From: Chloroflexota bacterium
Lineage (GTDB): Bacteria > Chloroflexota > Dehalococcoidia > SM23-28-2 > RBG-16-64-32
DNA length: 64,000 nt
Assembly: GCA_029262695.1 (NCBI GenBank)
Contig: JAJCYV010000022.1
Location: 113,787 to 177,786 of the forward strand
Direction: 5' to 3'
The translations under genes and the position numbers were made by a program. The stretch's first letter is position 1; each line of letters opens with the position of its first letter. The notes under the pieces are model-generated. The model ran no database searches and was not told the DNA's origin. It saw only the letters and a list, made by a program, of their open reading frames with translations. Shown here piece by piece: positions 45,779-55,387 of this stretch.

Positions 45779-47152
45779 ATGGAAGATCTTGCGACACGCA
45801 GCTACTGGCTTGGCCTGGACGCTTATGAGCCCGGGCCACCGCTAAACGGCGATATGGACGCCGACGTCGCGATTATCGGCGGCGGCTTTACCGGGCTCTG
45901 GACCGCCTACCACCTGCTGAAAGCAGACCCCGGGCTGACCGTCGTCGTGCTGGAGAGTTCAGCCGTTGGCTATGGCGCCTCTGGCCGGAACGGCGGCTTC
46001 GCGATGCCGCTGGTCCACCGCAGCCTGCAATCGCTCGTCGACAATCTTGGCCACGAGCGGGCGCGGGCCGTTCACCACGGCGCAGAGGAGGCTGTCCAAA
46101 CGCTCCAGAGTGTGTGCGCTGAGGAGAATATCGACGCCGATCTGATGCCGAACGGCCTGCTCACCGTCTCCAACACCCCCCTTCAAGACGAGCACATCCG
46201 GCTCGAAGCGAAGGTGGCCGCGGAGCTTGGGATTGAGGGCGTCCGGGTGCTGGACAAGGACGAGATCCAGGCTCGCGTGCACTCCGAGACGTTCCGTGGC
46301 GCGCTTGAGGAAGACGCCTGCGTGCTCGTGAACCCGGCCCGGCTGGTGCGCGGCCTGAAGGAAGCGGTGATCCGCGCCGGCGGCCGCGTCTTCGAGCAGA
46401 CCCCGATGGAGGAGCTATCGCGGTCTGGCGATGGCGTGGTCGTCCGGACGCCGGGCGGGTCGATCCGGGCCAGGCGCGCGCTCCTGGCCGCCAACGCCTA
46501 CAGCGCCAGCTTTCCCGAGCTGAGCGACCGCGTTACGCCCTTCTACTCCTACATCCTGCTATCGGAGCCGCTCACGGACGAGCAGTGGGGACGCATCGGC
46601 TGGGAGGGCCGCGAAGGAATGGAGGACCGCCGCACGTTCCTCCACTACTTCCGCCCGACGATCGACGGCCGGATCATGTGGGCCGGGCGCGACGCGCCCT
46701 ATCGCCCCGACGGGCCCGATCCGAAGTACGACCGCGACGATCGCGTGTTCAATCGGCTCCAGAAGACGTTCGAGTGGACGTTCCCGCAGCTGTCGGACCT
46801 GAAGTTCGAGTACCGCTGGGGCGGCCCGGTAGGCGTCACCGCAACGTTCCTCCCCGCGGCAGGCTGGCTGAAGGGGAACCGCATCGCCTACGCGTTCGGC
46901 TATAACGGACACGGCGTGGCGATCACCTGCCTGCTGGGCAAGTGCGTGCGCGATCTGCTGCTGGAGCGGGACACCGACCTGACGCGACTTGCCCTCGTCG
47001 GCCGAAAGCCGCCGTCGCTCGGCCCCCGTCTCGTCCGGGACCGGATCGTTCAGGCCCAGACCGACTTCCAGATTCGTCAGGACGACGCCGGACGCGAACT
47101 CAAGCCGTCGCTCTTCGTACGGCTCACGGAGAAGATCTTCGGCGGGTTCTAA
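45779..47152 (+). CDS. FAD-dependent amine/amino-acid oxidoreductase (DAO family)
   Basis: ADVAIIGGGFTGLWTAYHL dinucleotide fold; GYGASGRNGGF; FGYNGHGVAITCLLG. Confidence 0.88.
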   Translation: MEDLATRSYWLGLDAYEPGPPLNGDMDADVAIIGGGFTGLWTAYHLLKADPGLTVVVLESSAVGYGASGRNGGFAMPLVHRSLQSLVDNLGHERARAVHHGAEEAVQTLQSVCAEENIDADLMPNGLLTVSNTPLQDEHIRLEAKVAAELGIEGVRVLDKDEIQARVHSETFRGALEEDACVLVNPARLVRGLKEAVIRAGGRVFEQTPMEELSRSGDGVVVRTPGGSIRARRALLAANAYSASFPELSDRVTPFYSYILLSEPLTDEQWGRIGWEGREGMEDRRTFLHYFRPTIDGRIMWAGRDAPYRPDGPDPKYDRDDRVFNRLQKTFEWTFPQLSDLKFEYRWGGPVGVTATFLPAAGWLKGNRIAYAFGYNGHGVAITCLLGKCVRDLLLERDTDLTRLALVGRKPPSLGPRLVRDRIVQAQTDFQIRQDDAGRELKPSLFVRLTEKIFGGF

Positions 47153-47217
47153 GCGCCGCCGATCAGCCTACAGAGACACACCAGCGTCTGCGAAGTGCCC
47201 GGGCGCGCCGTTTGCCC

Positions 47218-47727
47218 CTACCCGACGACTATGATGCCGCCCTCAGACGTCGGATGGATGTCGCAACGGAAGGTGTATGTACCGGTCAGCGTCGGACTGA
47301 ACTCCACTACGCCGGTGTCACCACCCAGGATCAGGTCGGGGTCACTGACTGAATCGTCGCCGGTGTTCCATTCGCCGTCCGCCCCCGCGATGCGGAAGTT
47401 GTGGATCGCGGTTCCGACGTTTGTGATCTCGATCGTCGTCGTCTCGTCGACCGGTGCCGTCAGGTTGCTCACAACGTAGATGAGGTCGTTAACCGATATC
47501 TCAAGTACGCCGTCCACCGGGTTTGTGACTTCGTCTTCAACATCCTGAGGCACGACAGGCTGCGGCTGAAGCTCATCGGCCGGCGCCGTCGCGGTGCCGC
47601 CGTCTCCGTTGCCGTTGCCATTACCGCCATCGTCGTCGTCGCCGCCGCAAGCTGCCACCAGAAGCAACAGGGCGGCAGCGATCGGCACCACTATTCGCAT
47701 CCACTTTGCAGGACTGAGACTGAGCAT
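47218..47727 (-). CDS. Cupredoxin-domain lipoprotein at the end of the nos cluster
   Basis: Lipobox LLLLVAAC; VGTAIHNFRI ... GTYTFRCDIHPTSEGGIIVV. Confidence 0.82.
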   Translation of the reverse strand: MLSLSPAKWMRIVVPIAAALLLLVAACGGDDDDGGNGNGNGDGGTATAPADELQPQPVVPQDVEDEVTNPVDGVLEISVNDLIYVVSNLTAPVDETTTIEITNVGTAIHNFRIAGADGEWNTGDDSVSDPDLILGGDTGVVEFSPTLTGTYTFRCDIHPTSEGGIIVVG

Positions 47728-47757
47728 TCATTTCCTCCTATAACTTGTCAGAACTCG

Positions 47758-48582
47758 TCAGGAATCGGCCTTTTTGAAGATCTCTATGGCAAACAAAACT
47801 GGGGCTACGACCCACACCACAAGCGCAGCGCCGAGTAGCAGCGTCGCGTTGGTCGTCCCTACTTCATCGTATAGATACGTTCCGAACGGCCCCAGGACCT
47901 CCAGATCGGGCTCGAGGTGGATAATCGCCAGGACCCTCACGATCTCCACAGGATTTGCGAGCAGTGCCACGAGCATCTCAGGGCCGCCAAGCGAAGTTGA
48001 TGACACCATCCCGATTAGAACGAGGTCGAAAAACAAGACTGCCACAAACCACACGAGTAGCGCCAGCCCCAGCGCCTGCACGCGCGTCTCGCCGATGACG
48101 GATGTCAGCACGCCAAGTCCGGTCATCACGGCGACGAGCGCCAGCACAAGACCCAGCAGCAGAACGTAGGTGCCCACGTCCATCGATGACGCATAGGCGG
48201 CGATGACGATACCCGCCAGGCCGAACCCGGCCACGGTTGCGATGGCGATCGACGCGAACAGGCCGGAGAACTTCCCCAGCAGAAGCTCCCAGCGGCTGAT
48301 TGGCTGCGCCAGTAAATACGTCAGCGTTCCCCTGTCACGCTCACCGGCGATCGCGCCGGAGCCAAGCGTGAGGGCGATGAGCGGAGCCAGGAGCAGGCAC
48401 AGGTTAAGGAGGCTCGCCGTCGTGCGGCTGAAGTTCTCGAAGCCGAGCGTGCCCAGGCTCCTCTGGCCGACGTAGGCCACGGCCAGGGCCAGCAGAGCGA
48501 ATATTCCGGCGTACAGCACCAGCCACCTGCTGGCCACCGCGTCACGGACTTCCTTGCGCGCCACCGTCAACGTAGCGTTCAT
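47758..48582 (-). CDS. nosY: ABC-2 permease, NosY
   Basis: Multi-TM ORF after NosF: SGAIAGERDRGTLTYLLAQPISRWELLLGKF. Confidence 0.85.
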   Translation of the reverse strand: MNATLTVARKEVRDAVASRWLVLYAGIFALLALAVAYVGQRSLGTLGFENFSRTTASLLNLCLLLAPLIALTLGSGAIAGERDRGTLTYLLAQPISRWELLLGKFSGLFASIAIATVAGFGLAGIVIAAYASSMDVGTYVLLLGLVLALVAVMTGLGVLTSVIGETRVQALGLALLVWFVAVLFFDLVLIGMVSSTSLGGPEMLVALLANPVEIVRVLAIIHLEPDLEVLGPFGTYLYDEVGTTNATLLLGAALVVWVVAPVLFAIEIFKKADS

Positions 48583-49409
48583 CCGTTAACCTCCCCGGTC
48601 TCGTCGCTCTCAACACGCGCCAGGAGTTCATCCCAGGAGATCGACGCCGGCGATATGCTCTCCGCCTTCACGCCGATCTCTCCGAGGGCCTCTACGAGCG
48701 CCGCCGGCGACGTGCCGTTCAGGCTTACGACGAAGCGCCTGGAGGGTGCGCGGCTCGCCAGGTCTTTGACTGTACCCTTGTAGACCAACCGCCCTCGCCG
48801 CAGCACGAGGACCTGGTCCGCCAGGTCACCGAGGTTGTCCACGAAGTGCGTCGAGATGACGATCGTGCGCCCCTCGGCTCGCAGCTGGCGAACGAGGTCG
48901 TGCAACTGTTCCCGGCTCGTAGCGTCCAGGTTGGCCGTCGGCTCGTCGAGCAACAACAGCGGAGGATCGGACAACAGCGCGGCCGCCAGGGCGAGACGTT
49001 GCTTCATCCCCCCGGACAGGTGACCGACCGCGAGGTCGATCTGCTCCTCCAGGCCAACTCGCTCCAGGAGCGACCTGACGCGCGGGACGTCGGCCCCGCG
49101 GAGCTCAGCCAGGAATTCGAGCGCCTGCCGGCAAGTGTCTCTCTCGTTGAACGCCGGCGTTTGGGGGAGGTAGCCGATCCGCGCCCGGGCTTTCTTGCCC
49201 TGCCGCTTCGACGAGTAGCCATCGACCTCGACTCTCCCCTCGAAACCGGTGACGCCCATAATGCACTTGAGGGTCGTCGTCTTGCCGGCTCCGTTCGGCC
49301 CCAGGATAGCCGTGATCGAGCCGGGATCGAGCGAGAAATCGACATCGCTCAGCGCCGTCATGCTGCCATAGCGCTTCGTGAGACGTTCGACGCGGAGGAC
49401 AGCGGACAT
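48579..49409 (-). CDS. nosF: ABC transporter ATP-binding protein, NosF
   Basis: LGPNGAGKTTTLKCIMGV; LSGGMKQRLALAAALLSDPPLLLLDEPTANLD; nos context. Confidence 0.87.
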   Translation of the reverse strand: MSAVLRVERLTKRYGSMTALSDVDFSLDPGSITAILGPNGAGKTTTLKCIMGVTGFEGRVEVDGYSSKRQGKKARARIGYLPQTPAFNERDTCRQALEFLAELRGADVPRVRSLLERVGLEEQIDLAVGHLSGGMKQRLALAAALLSDPPLLLLDEPTANLDATSREQLHDLVRQLRAEGRTIVISTHFVDNLGDLADQVLVLRRGRLVYKGTVKDLASRAPSRRFVVSLNGTSPAALVEALGEIGVKAESISPASISWDELLARVESDETGEVNG

Positions 49410-50962
49410 TACGCTCCGTCCTCCTGCGCCCGCCGGCCGCCAAGTCCGCGAGTGAGGCGCGAGAAATCGATGTCCAGGAGGGCGACGAGCGCCAGCCCGG
49501 AGACCGCGAGCAGCAGCGCGCTCACCGCCAGAAGGCCGCGGTCAAGCTCGCTTTCCGTCGAGAGCGCCGGCCCCGGTGGCGACATCAGCGGGCCGTTATC
49601 CGCCATCACCGCGTCGTAGCGGTAGAGCGGGAACATGTCGGCCGCCATGTCAATCGCCTCCTGCGCCAGGGTGAACTGGAAGAGGCGCAGGGCGTCGTTA
49701 TCGGCCAGCGCGCCGGCGAACGGCGGCTGCGGCTCATAGGGGATATCGCCCACGCCGTCGCCGTTGCGGTCGTAGCCGTGATAGTCGCTCCAGTAGTTTC
49801 CCCGGCCGTTCGTCGTCCAGGCGATCCCCTGCGGCGGCTGTGGAGCCCCGTTCGCCGAAGTATCGCGCGGCGCCAGCCCGGAATCATGGCTCGCCAGCAG
49901 GCCCGACGCCAGCTCTCCGCCCATCGCCTTCACCTGCACGGTGTTCTCGATCATCGCGTTCTCCACGAACGTGATCGGGGCGTTGGACATCAGGCCGATG
50001 CCCGTGTCGTTCAGAGCGAACAGGTTATCGCGAAAGATCGCCGTCGATCCGACCGCCTGGGGAGTGCCTTCGACCGTGACGCCGAACTTGTTGCGGAGGA
50101 AGCTGTTGCCCTCCGCGAACACGTCGTCGCAGTCCTTGAACAGCGCGCCGACGCCGGTGGCGCCCCGGCGGTTGCCGGACACCTCGTTGTCCTTGAGCAG
50201 CATGTCGTGCGAGAACATGAGCACGGCGCCGGCCAGGTTGTCCCGGAAGACGTTGCCGATGACCTTGTTGCCATCGGAATACATGAAGTGAAGACCGTAG
50301 CGGCCGTTGGTGGCTTCGTTCTCGCCAATCGTGTTGTGGTCGGAAAACTCAAGGTGAATCCCGTCGGAGGAGTTGGTGAGTGTGTTGTTGAAGACGCCGG
50401 CCTGCTCGGTCGCCCAGAGGTATATCGCGTAGCCGCGGCGGCCGATGTCCACCTCAGGCTCCAGGTCGACCGTATTGTAGGCTATCGTGCTGCCGGCGCT
50501 GTCCAGCAGGTAGATGCCGAAGCGCGTGTCCTCAATGCGGTTCCCCACGATCTCGACTTCGTCGGCACCGTCCACCTTCACACCGGCCGCTTCCTGGGAG
50601 ATGTTCTTCCCGCCGTTGCGCAAGACGAAGTCCGAGATCGACGCGCCGCTGGCCGTCATCACGACGACGTCGCCTTCGTTGCCACCGTCGATCACCGGAT
50701 CGTTCATGCCCTTCAGTTTGATGGCCTTGTCGATGACGATCCGCTCGTCGTAGACGCCCGCTTCGACGAAGACCGTGTCGCCCGGCGCCGCCGCGTCGAT
50801 CCGGGACTGGATCGATTGCCGTTCGCCCTGCGCGCCGCCCGCTTGCGGGTCCGTCAAGACGTGGATACCTCCCGCTGCGAGGGCAACGGCGGCAACCGCC
50901 AGGCCTACGCTTCGAAGGAGCATCTCAGGAAACCCGTGCGCCCCCGTGCGCCTGGGCGACAC
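49409..50962 (-). CDS. nosD: NosD, right-handed beta-helix copper-maturation protein
   Basis: Signal-like N-terminus; GDTVFVEAGVYDERIVIDKAIKLKGMNDPVIDGG; parallel beta-helix repeats; NYWSDYHGYDRNGDGVGDIPYEP. Confidence 0.9.
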   Translation of the reverse strand: MSPRRTGAHGFPEMLLRSVGLAVAAVALAAGGIHVLTDPQAGGAQGERQSIQSRIDAAAPGDTVFVEAGVYDERIVIDKAIKLKGMNDPVIDGGNEGDVVVMTASGASISDFVLRNGGKNISQEAAGVKVDGADEVEIVGNRIEDTRFGIYLLDSAGSTIAYNTVDLEPEVDIGRRGYAIYLWATEQAGVFNNTLTNSSDGIHLEFSDHNTIGENEATNGRYGLHFMYSDGNKVIGNVFRDNLAGAVLMFSHDMLLKDNEVSGNRRGATGVGALFKDCDDVFAEGNSFLRNKFGVTVEGTPQAVGSTAIFRDNLFALNDTGIGLMSNAPITFVENAMIENTVQVKAMGGELASGLLASHDSGLAPRDTSANGAPQPPQGIAWTTNGRGNYWSDYHGYDRNGDGVGDIPYEPQPPFAGALADNDALRLFQFTLAQEAIDMAADMFPLYRYDAVMADNGPLMSPPGPALSTESELDRGLLAVSALLLAVSGLALVALLDIDFSRLTRGLGGRRAQEDGA

Positions 50963-51587
50963 GGGAGTTCACGGCTCTCTCACGACCAAAGCGGCTCCGC
51001 AGCCAGCCGATGATTGGAGGCGCGCTGACAGCAAGAGCCGCCACGACCATGAGATAGAACCCAATTTCGAACGAGGTCTCGGAGTGGAAATTCCAGACCT
51101 TGGTTGACCCGAACACCTTTGGCGTAAAAGCACCGGGGTTAAGGGGCGCGTCTTCTTTCAGCGTATGGCCATATCTGTATAGCCAGAACTGCAGATCGGC
51201 CACGAAGAACAACGGCATCGTCCAGAAGCCGAGGATGGTGAGCGCCTTGATCCAGTTGCGCTTCCACGTCACGAAAGAGGCCGCCACCGCAGCGACGACG
51301 AGGCCCACGATGCCCGGAATGAAGATGTCCATCTCGGTGACTTTCTCGATCGGCTTCATCCCGATGTAGTGGTTGAGGCCGTTGATCTCCTTGACGTCAT
51401 CGTAGTACGAACCGGGGTCCTCAGCGAACTTATACCCGTAAGCCTTCATGACGAGGCCTTCCGGGTACTGTGGCGCCACCAGTTCCATCCTCCAGAGCGG
51501 GACGAACAGGGTAGCGAGCAGCAGAACTGAAGCGACTGCCACAAAGACAATCCAGAGCCGCTCCGGCTTTCCGATCACCTTCCTCAT
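50925..51587 (-). CDS. nosB: NosB-like membrane protein of clade II nos clusters
   Basis: Multi-TM protein between nosZ and nosD: MKAYGYKFAEDPGSYYDDVKEINGLNHYIGMKPI. Confidence 0.65.
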   Translation of the reverse strand: MRKVIGKPERLWIVFVAVASVLLLATLFVPLWRMELVAPQYPEGLVMKAYGYKFAEDPGSYYDDVKEINGLNHYIGMKPIEKVTEMDIFIPGIVGLVVAAVAASFVTWKRNWIKALTILGFWTMPLFFVADLQFWLYRYGHTLKEDAPLNPGAFTPKVFGSTKVWNFHSETSFEIGFYLMVVAALAVSAPPIIGWLRSRFGRERAVNSRVAQAHGGARVS

Positions 51588-51619
51588 CTCTCTTCTACCA
51601 TTATCCGCTCTAAGTCCTG

Positions 51620-51653
51620 GGCCTGCCCGCGCGCCTTAGCACGCGGGCAGGCC
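51620..51653 (-). terminator. Intra-operon hairpin between nosZ and nosB
   Basis: 12-bp stem GGCCTGCCCGCG/CGCGGGCAGGCC (extended by one pair); no poly-T. Confidence 0.5.
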
Positions 51654-51667
51654 TGCAGGATCTTTGC

Positions 51668-53722
51668 CTAATCCAGTGCTGCTACGGCGTCACTCGGCTC
51701 TACCAGGAACCATCCCGCCATCTCCAGGTGGAGCGCGGAACAGAACTCCGTGCAGTAGAAATTGTACGCTCCGGACTTGTCCGCGACGAACTCAAACGTC
51801 GCCACCTCTCCGGGCTCCAGGCTGGCCTGGATATTGTAGTGGGCGATCGCGAATCCGTGCGTCGCGTCACGCGTCTGCTCGATGTTAGTGATGTGCAGGG
51901 TCACGTTGTCGCCTTCTTTAACCCTGACGATGTCGGGCGTAAAGTGGCTTCTCACGGCCGTCATCCACACCGTCACGTTGTTGCCGTCGCGCTCGACCTT
52001 CTCTTCGCCGGCGTCGATCGCCTCCGGATGGGTGTCCATCGTCAGGGCGTCAGTGCCGGCCGCGTAGAGTTCCAGCGCCGATAGCTTGTCCGCTTTCATG
52101 ATCTGGACGTAGTGCGGCTCGCCGATGCCGATCGGCATGTCGGCGATCAAGTCCATCGGGCCTTCACCGTCCACCAGGTCAATGAGCTGGAAGTTCTGCG
52201 GATGCAGGGGTCCGATCGGCGCGAAGCGGTCGATCGACCACTTGTTCAGCGCCACGAGGTAGTTGTCGTCGGGCGTAACCGTGTCACCCTCTGCGGTGGC
52301 CAGGTGTCCGATGTTGTAGTGGACGGAGATCTTGTCCACGAGCTCGAAGGGGGCTTCGCCACCCGTGACAACGTCGTCGCCCAGTGTGAACTTGGCGACC
52401 GCGCTCTCCAGGAAGAGGCTCGTGTAGCCGTGGCCCTTGCTGTCGAACTGCGTGTGCAGCGGCCCCGCGCCTACCTCGACCTGGGCGGCGAGAACCGAGT
52501 CGTAGTTGAGGATCGGGATGCCGTAGTCGTCGAACCCTTCGAAGTCCTCTGCAGCAATCGCCGCCTCAACCTTTTCGAAGTCGAAGATCGTGACATGCGG
52601 GTCCAGCTTCCCCGAGACCACGAGGTAGCGCCCTGTCGGCGAAACATCGATCCCGTGCGGGCTCTTGGGCTCCGGGATCAGGTAGAGGATGCCTTCCTCA
52701 ACCGCAGTCTCGATCCGGATTACCCGCTGGCCGCCGATCATCTCGTACTTGCCATCCGCGATGAGCTGCTCCGCCGCCTTCCAGTTGATGAGGTGCAGGT
52801 AGTCGAAGTTGTTCCGCGAAGCTCCGGCTTCCATCGGATCGCCGATCGGCTCGCTGAGCGCCTCGTCGAAGTCAGCGCCGACGGAAAGCTCAGTGTTGAA
52901 GGACCCGAAGAAGCCCCAGCCAGCGCTGACCAGCTTGCCGGCGTCCGCCAGGTCCTGCGTGTACGGCGGAAGCTCAAGCTGGAAACTCTCGTCCATGTTG
53001 ATCCGGCCGTTGGTCTGATCGATCTTCAGCCAGGCCGAAGCGCCGCGATAAACATCTGCGTACTCGTCGCTGCCGGCATAAGTGCCGGGCGGCCACGGCA
53101 TCGGGAACTTGGACGTGATCATCGCGTATTCGCTGTCAGGCGTGACGAACAGCCCGCCGTGCGACGTCTGGATGTTCGGAATTGCGAGGACCTGCTTTGT
53201 GCGCATGTCCTGCAGGTCGACCATCGCCACGCGACCGTTCGCCCGGTCGTTGACGTACAGCCAGCGGCCGTCGTAATCGCCGGCGGTCTCACTCAGGGCC
53301 GGGTGGTGGGTGTCTCCCCAGGTGAGTTCGACGCCTTCGGGGTTGCCCCCGGCGAGAACGGTGTCACCCCAGTCAGCCCCGTAGCCGTAGCCTTGCCACG
53401 GTTCTGGGGTGAAGGCGGCGATGACCTTCAGGATGCGCATGGACGGCATGCCGATCACGAAGACCTGGCCGGAGTGCCCACCGGACGCAAACATGACATA
53501 GTCGTCATACTCACCGGGCGGGACGAACTGCTGAAGCGCGTGCTTCATGTCCTCCGGAGTTAGGCCGCGCGCGGCGGCAATGTCATCCAGATCACTGGAG
53601 ACTCCGTTGCCGTTGCCGTCGCCGTTGCCTCCGTCATCGTCTCCGCAGGCGCCGGCGGCAAACACTCCGCCCAGCACAAGCACGAGGAGCGCCAATAGCG
53701 GAACTAGATACTGACGTTTCAT
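51668..53722 (-). CDS. nosZ: Nitrous-oxide reductase NosZ, clade II-like, predicted lipoprotein
   Basis: WGDTHHPALSETAGDYDGRWLYVNDRANGR; EPKSPHGIDVSPTGRYLVVSGKLDPH; GAGPLHTQFD; CuA NFYCTEFCSALHLEMAGWF; N-terminal VFAAGACGDDDGG. Confidence 0.96.
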   Translation of the reverse strand: MKRQYLVPLLALLVLVLGGVFAAGACGDDDGGNGDGNGNGVSSDLDDIAAARGLTPEDMKHALQQFVPPGEYDDYVMFASGGHSGQVFVIGMPSMRILKVIAAFTPEPWQGYGYGADWGDTVLAGGNPEGVELTWGDTHHPALSETAGDYDGRWLYVNDRANGRVAMVDLQDMRTKQVLAIPNIQTSHGGLFVTPDSEYAMITSKFPMPWPPGTYAGSDEYADVYRGASAWLKIDQTNGRINMDESFQLELPPYTQDLADAGKLVSAGWGFFGSFNTELSVGADFDEALSEPIGDPMEAGASRNNFDYLHLINWKAAEQLIADGKYEMIGGQRVIRIETAVEEGILYLIPEPKSPHGIDVSPTGRYLVVSGKLDPHVTIFDFEKVEAAIAAEDFEGFDDYGIPILNYDSVLAAQVEVGAGPLHTQFDSKGHGYTSLFLESAVAKFTLGDDVVTGGEAPFELVDKISVHYNIGHLATAEGDTVTPDDNYLVALNKWSIDRFAPIGPLHPQNFQLIDLVDGEGPMDLIADMPIGIGEPHYVQIMKADKLSALELYAAGTDALTMDTHPEAIDAGEEKVERDGNNVTVWMTAVRSHFTPDIVRVKEGDNVTLHITNIEQTRDATHGFAIAHYNIQASLEPGEVATFEFVADKSGAYNFYCTEFCSALHLEMAGWFLVEPSDAVAALD

Positions 53723-53788
53723 CAGAACAACCTCCTTAGCCGACCCTGGCGTTGTAGGGACGGTTCATCGCGACTCGTATTACAGGCG

Positions 53789-53812
53789 CTATTGTGACGC
53801 CGGTAACAATAG
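53789..53812. promoter_or_regulatory. CRP/FNR-family-like operator upstream of nosZ
   Basis: CTATTGTGACGCCGGTAACAATAG: arms match 9/10 with 4-bp spacer; TGTGA-N6-TAACA core; 67-90 bp before the nosZ ATG. Confidence 0.65.
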
Positions 53813-53989
53813 GGATGGAGGGCCTAAAGTCCCGCCGGTGACAGGCCCATTGGCTCATTGTGTAGTGCGCGACTTAACGTTAGACCCGAATGGCGCCGGA
53901 AAGCGCGCTATCAGACAAGTATAGGTCGTAGTGCACAAAATACCTCGAGGCGAGAGCGAGTCAGCGGAGGGGCGACGAACCGCTCGGCG

Positions 53990-54406
53990 CTAGACTTCTT
54001 CGAGACCCGCGAGGCTTTCGAGGCTGGTCGAGGCCAGAGCCACGAGCAAAACCCGCTGAGCGCTCTGCCAGGGCTCGTGCAGCACGCACTTGTCGCCACC
54101 TCCGCAGGGGCCGCCGCTGAGCATGCAATCTGATCCGTCGATCTCCCCCTCAGCAGCTCTGACGATATCCAGCAGTGAGATCAGCTCCGGGGGCCGGGTC
54201 AGCCGGTGGCCACCGGACGAGCCCGTTCTGCTTTCCGTGAGGCCGGCGTTCTGCAGCAACGTCAGGACCTGCGGCGCGTACTGACCTGGCACGTTCATCG
54301 TCGCCGCTATCTCTCTGGTCTTGAGATAGGCGTCACCGTGCGCCCGGGCGAGGGCGATCGCCGCGCGCACAACATACTGACCACGTTTGGTTAGGCTCAG
54401 ATCCAT
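53990..54406 (-). CDS. Rrf2 family transcriptional regulator
   Basis: LTKRGQYVVRAAIALARAHG; GQYAPQVLTLLQNAGLTESRTGSSGGHRLTRPPELISLLDIVRAAEG; C-terminal Cys residues. Confidence 0.9.
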   Translation of the reverse strand: MDLSLTKRGQYVVRAAIALARAHGDAYLKTREIAATMNVPGQYAPQVLTLLQNAGLTESRTGSSGGHRLTRPPELISLLDIVRAAEGEIDGSDCMLSGGPCGGGDKCVLHEPWQSAQRVLLVALASTSLESLAGLEEV

Positions 54407-54475
54407 CTACTCTAATCATACTTCCCGCTGGAGCCCGCAGCAGATGGCGACCATCGAAAAGCGGAGCCGGGGCCG

Positions 54476-55387
54476 TCAGGAGACTACGGTCAGCTGACCG
54501 GGCGTGGCTTCGAACGTGGCCGGCGTCGTACCCACCGCGTCGCCGTCCGTCTCGACCAGGATCGCAGTCTCCGCGGTGAACTCCACACGCGACGCCTGCC
54601 GGTATTCCACCTCCGGGCTATCGACGAATGTGCCACTGCGCAGCTTCGGCAGTCCGCCGATCCGGCGCCAGCCGGCAACGTGCTCAACAACTACGGCGTC
54701 AAGCAACCCGTCGTCCAACCTGGCTCTGGGCGCCGTCCTCATACCGCCCCCTGTGTAGCAGCCGTTGGCGATCCAGGCGTTGTTCAGCATCAGCTCCCGC
54801 GCCGGTGAACCATCGATCACGACCGTCGCGAGGGCGGGCTGGTAGCGCCGCATCGTTGTCAGGATCGCCCACCAGAACGCCGGTGGCCCTGACAGCCGCC
54901 GCTGCGCGCGGTTGACCTCGTGGCAGACCATGGCGCCCATGCCGACTTCCGCCGCGTTGACGAACCAGCGTGACGATCGTTCACCACTGAAGTCGGTGAA
55001 CGTCGCACGGCCCACGTCGATCTTGCGGCGGTCTCCCCGCGCCAGCACCGAAGCGGCCTTCTCGATGTCGCGCGGGATGCCCAGCGTTCGCACGAAATCG
55101 CTCCCGGTACCGCGAGGGAGCACCCCGAGCGCCGTCCCGCCGGTGCCGTTGGCGAGAAGCCCGTTGGCGACTTCTCCGATCGTCCCATCGCCACCGACGG
55201 CGACCACGACCTCGTACCTACCGGCCGCCCTGGCGGCGAGACGCATGCCGTCGCCCGGCCCCTCCGTACGGACCGCGCGGAACGGCGGAAGCACCTCTTG
55301 CAGCCGCTTGCGCAGCTTCCACCAGTTCCGGCCCGTGGACCTGTTCGCCGAGCGCGGATTGACGATCAGCAGAAGGCGCGGCGTCAT
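54476..55387 (-). CDS. Diacylglycerol/lipid kinase family protein
   Basis: LIVNPRSANRSTGRNW; VVAVGGDGTIGEVANGLL; LGVLPRGTGSDFVRTLGI. Confidence 0.9.
   Translation of the reverse strand: MTPRLLLIVNPRSANRSTGRNWWKLRKRLQEVLPPFRAVRTEGPGDGMRLAARAAGRYEVVVAVGGDGTIGEVANGLLANGTGGTALGVLPRGTGSDFVRTLGIPRDIEKAASVLARGDRRKIDVGRATFTDFSGERSSRWFVNAAEVGMGAMVCHEVNRAQRRLSGPPAFWWAILTTMRRYQPALATVVIDGSPARELMLNNAWIANGCYTGGGMRTAPRARLDDGLLDAVVVEHVAGWRRIGGLPKLRSGTFVDSPEVEYRQASRVEFTAETAILVETDGDAVGTTPATFEATPGQLTVVS

Noticed and set aside
49778-51013. 411-codon plus-strand ORF
   Set aside because: Antisense to nosD; the beta-helix protein on the minus strand explains the region.
52112-53563. 483-codon ORF antisense to nosZ
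   Set aside because: Shadow ORF; V/R/D-rich composition with no domain, while nosZ on the other strand is unambiguous.
53870-53890. TAACGTTA palindrome between nosZ and the Rrf2 gene
   Set aside because: Eight-base palindrome only; too short to claim as an Rrf2 operator.
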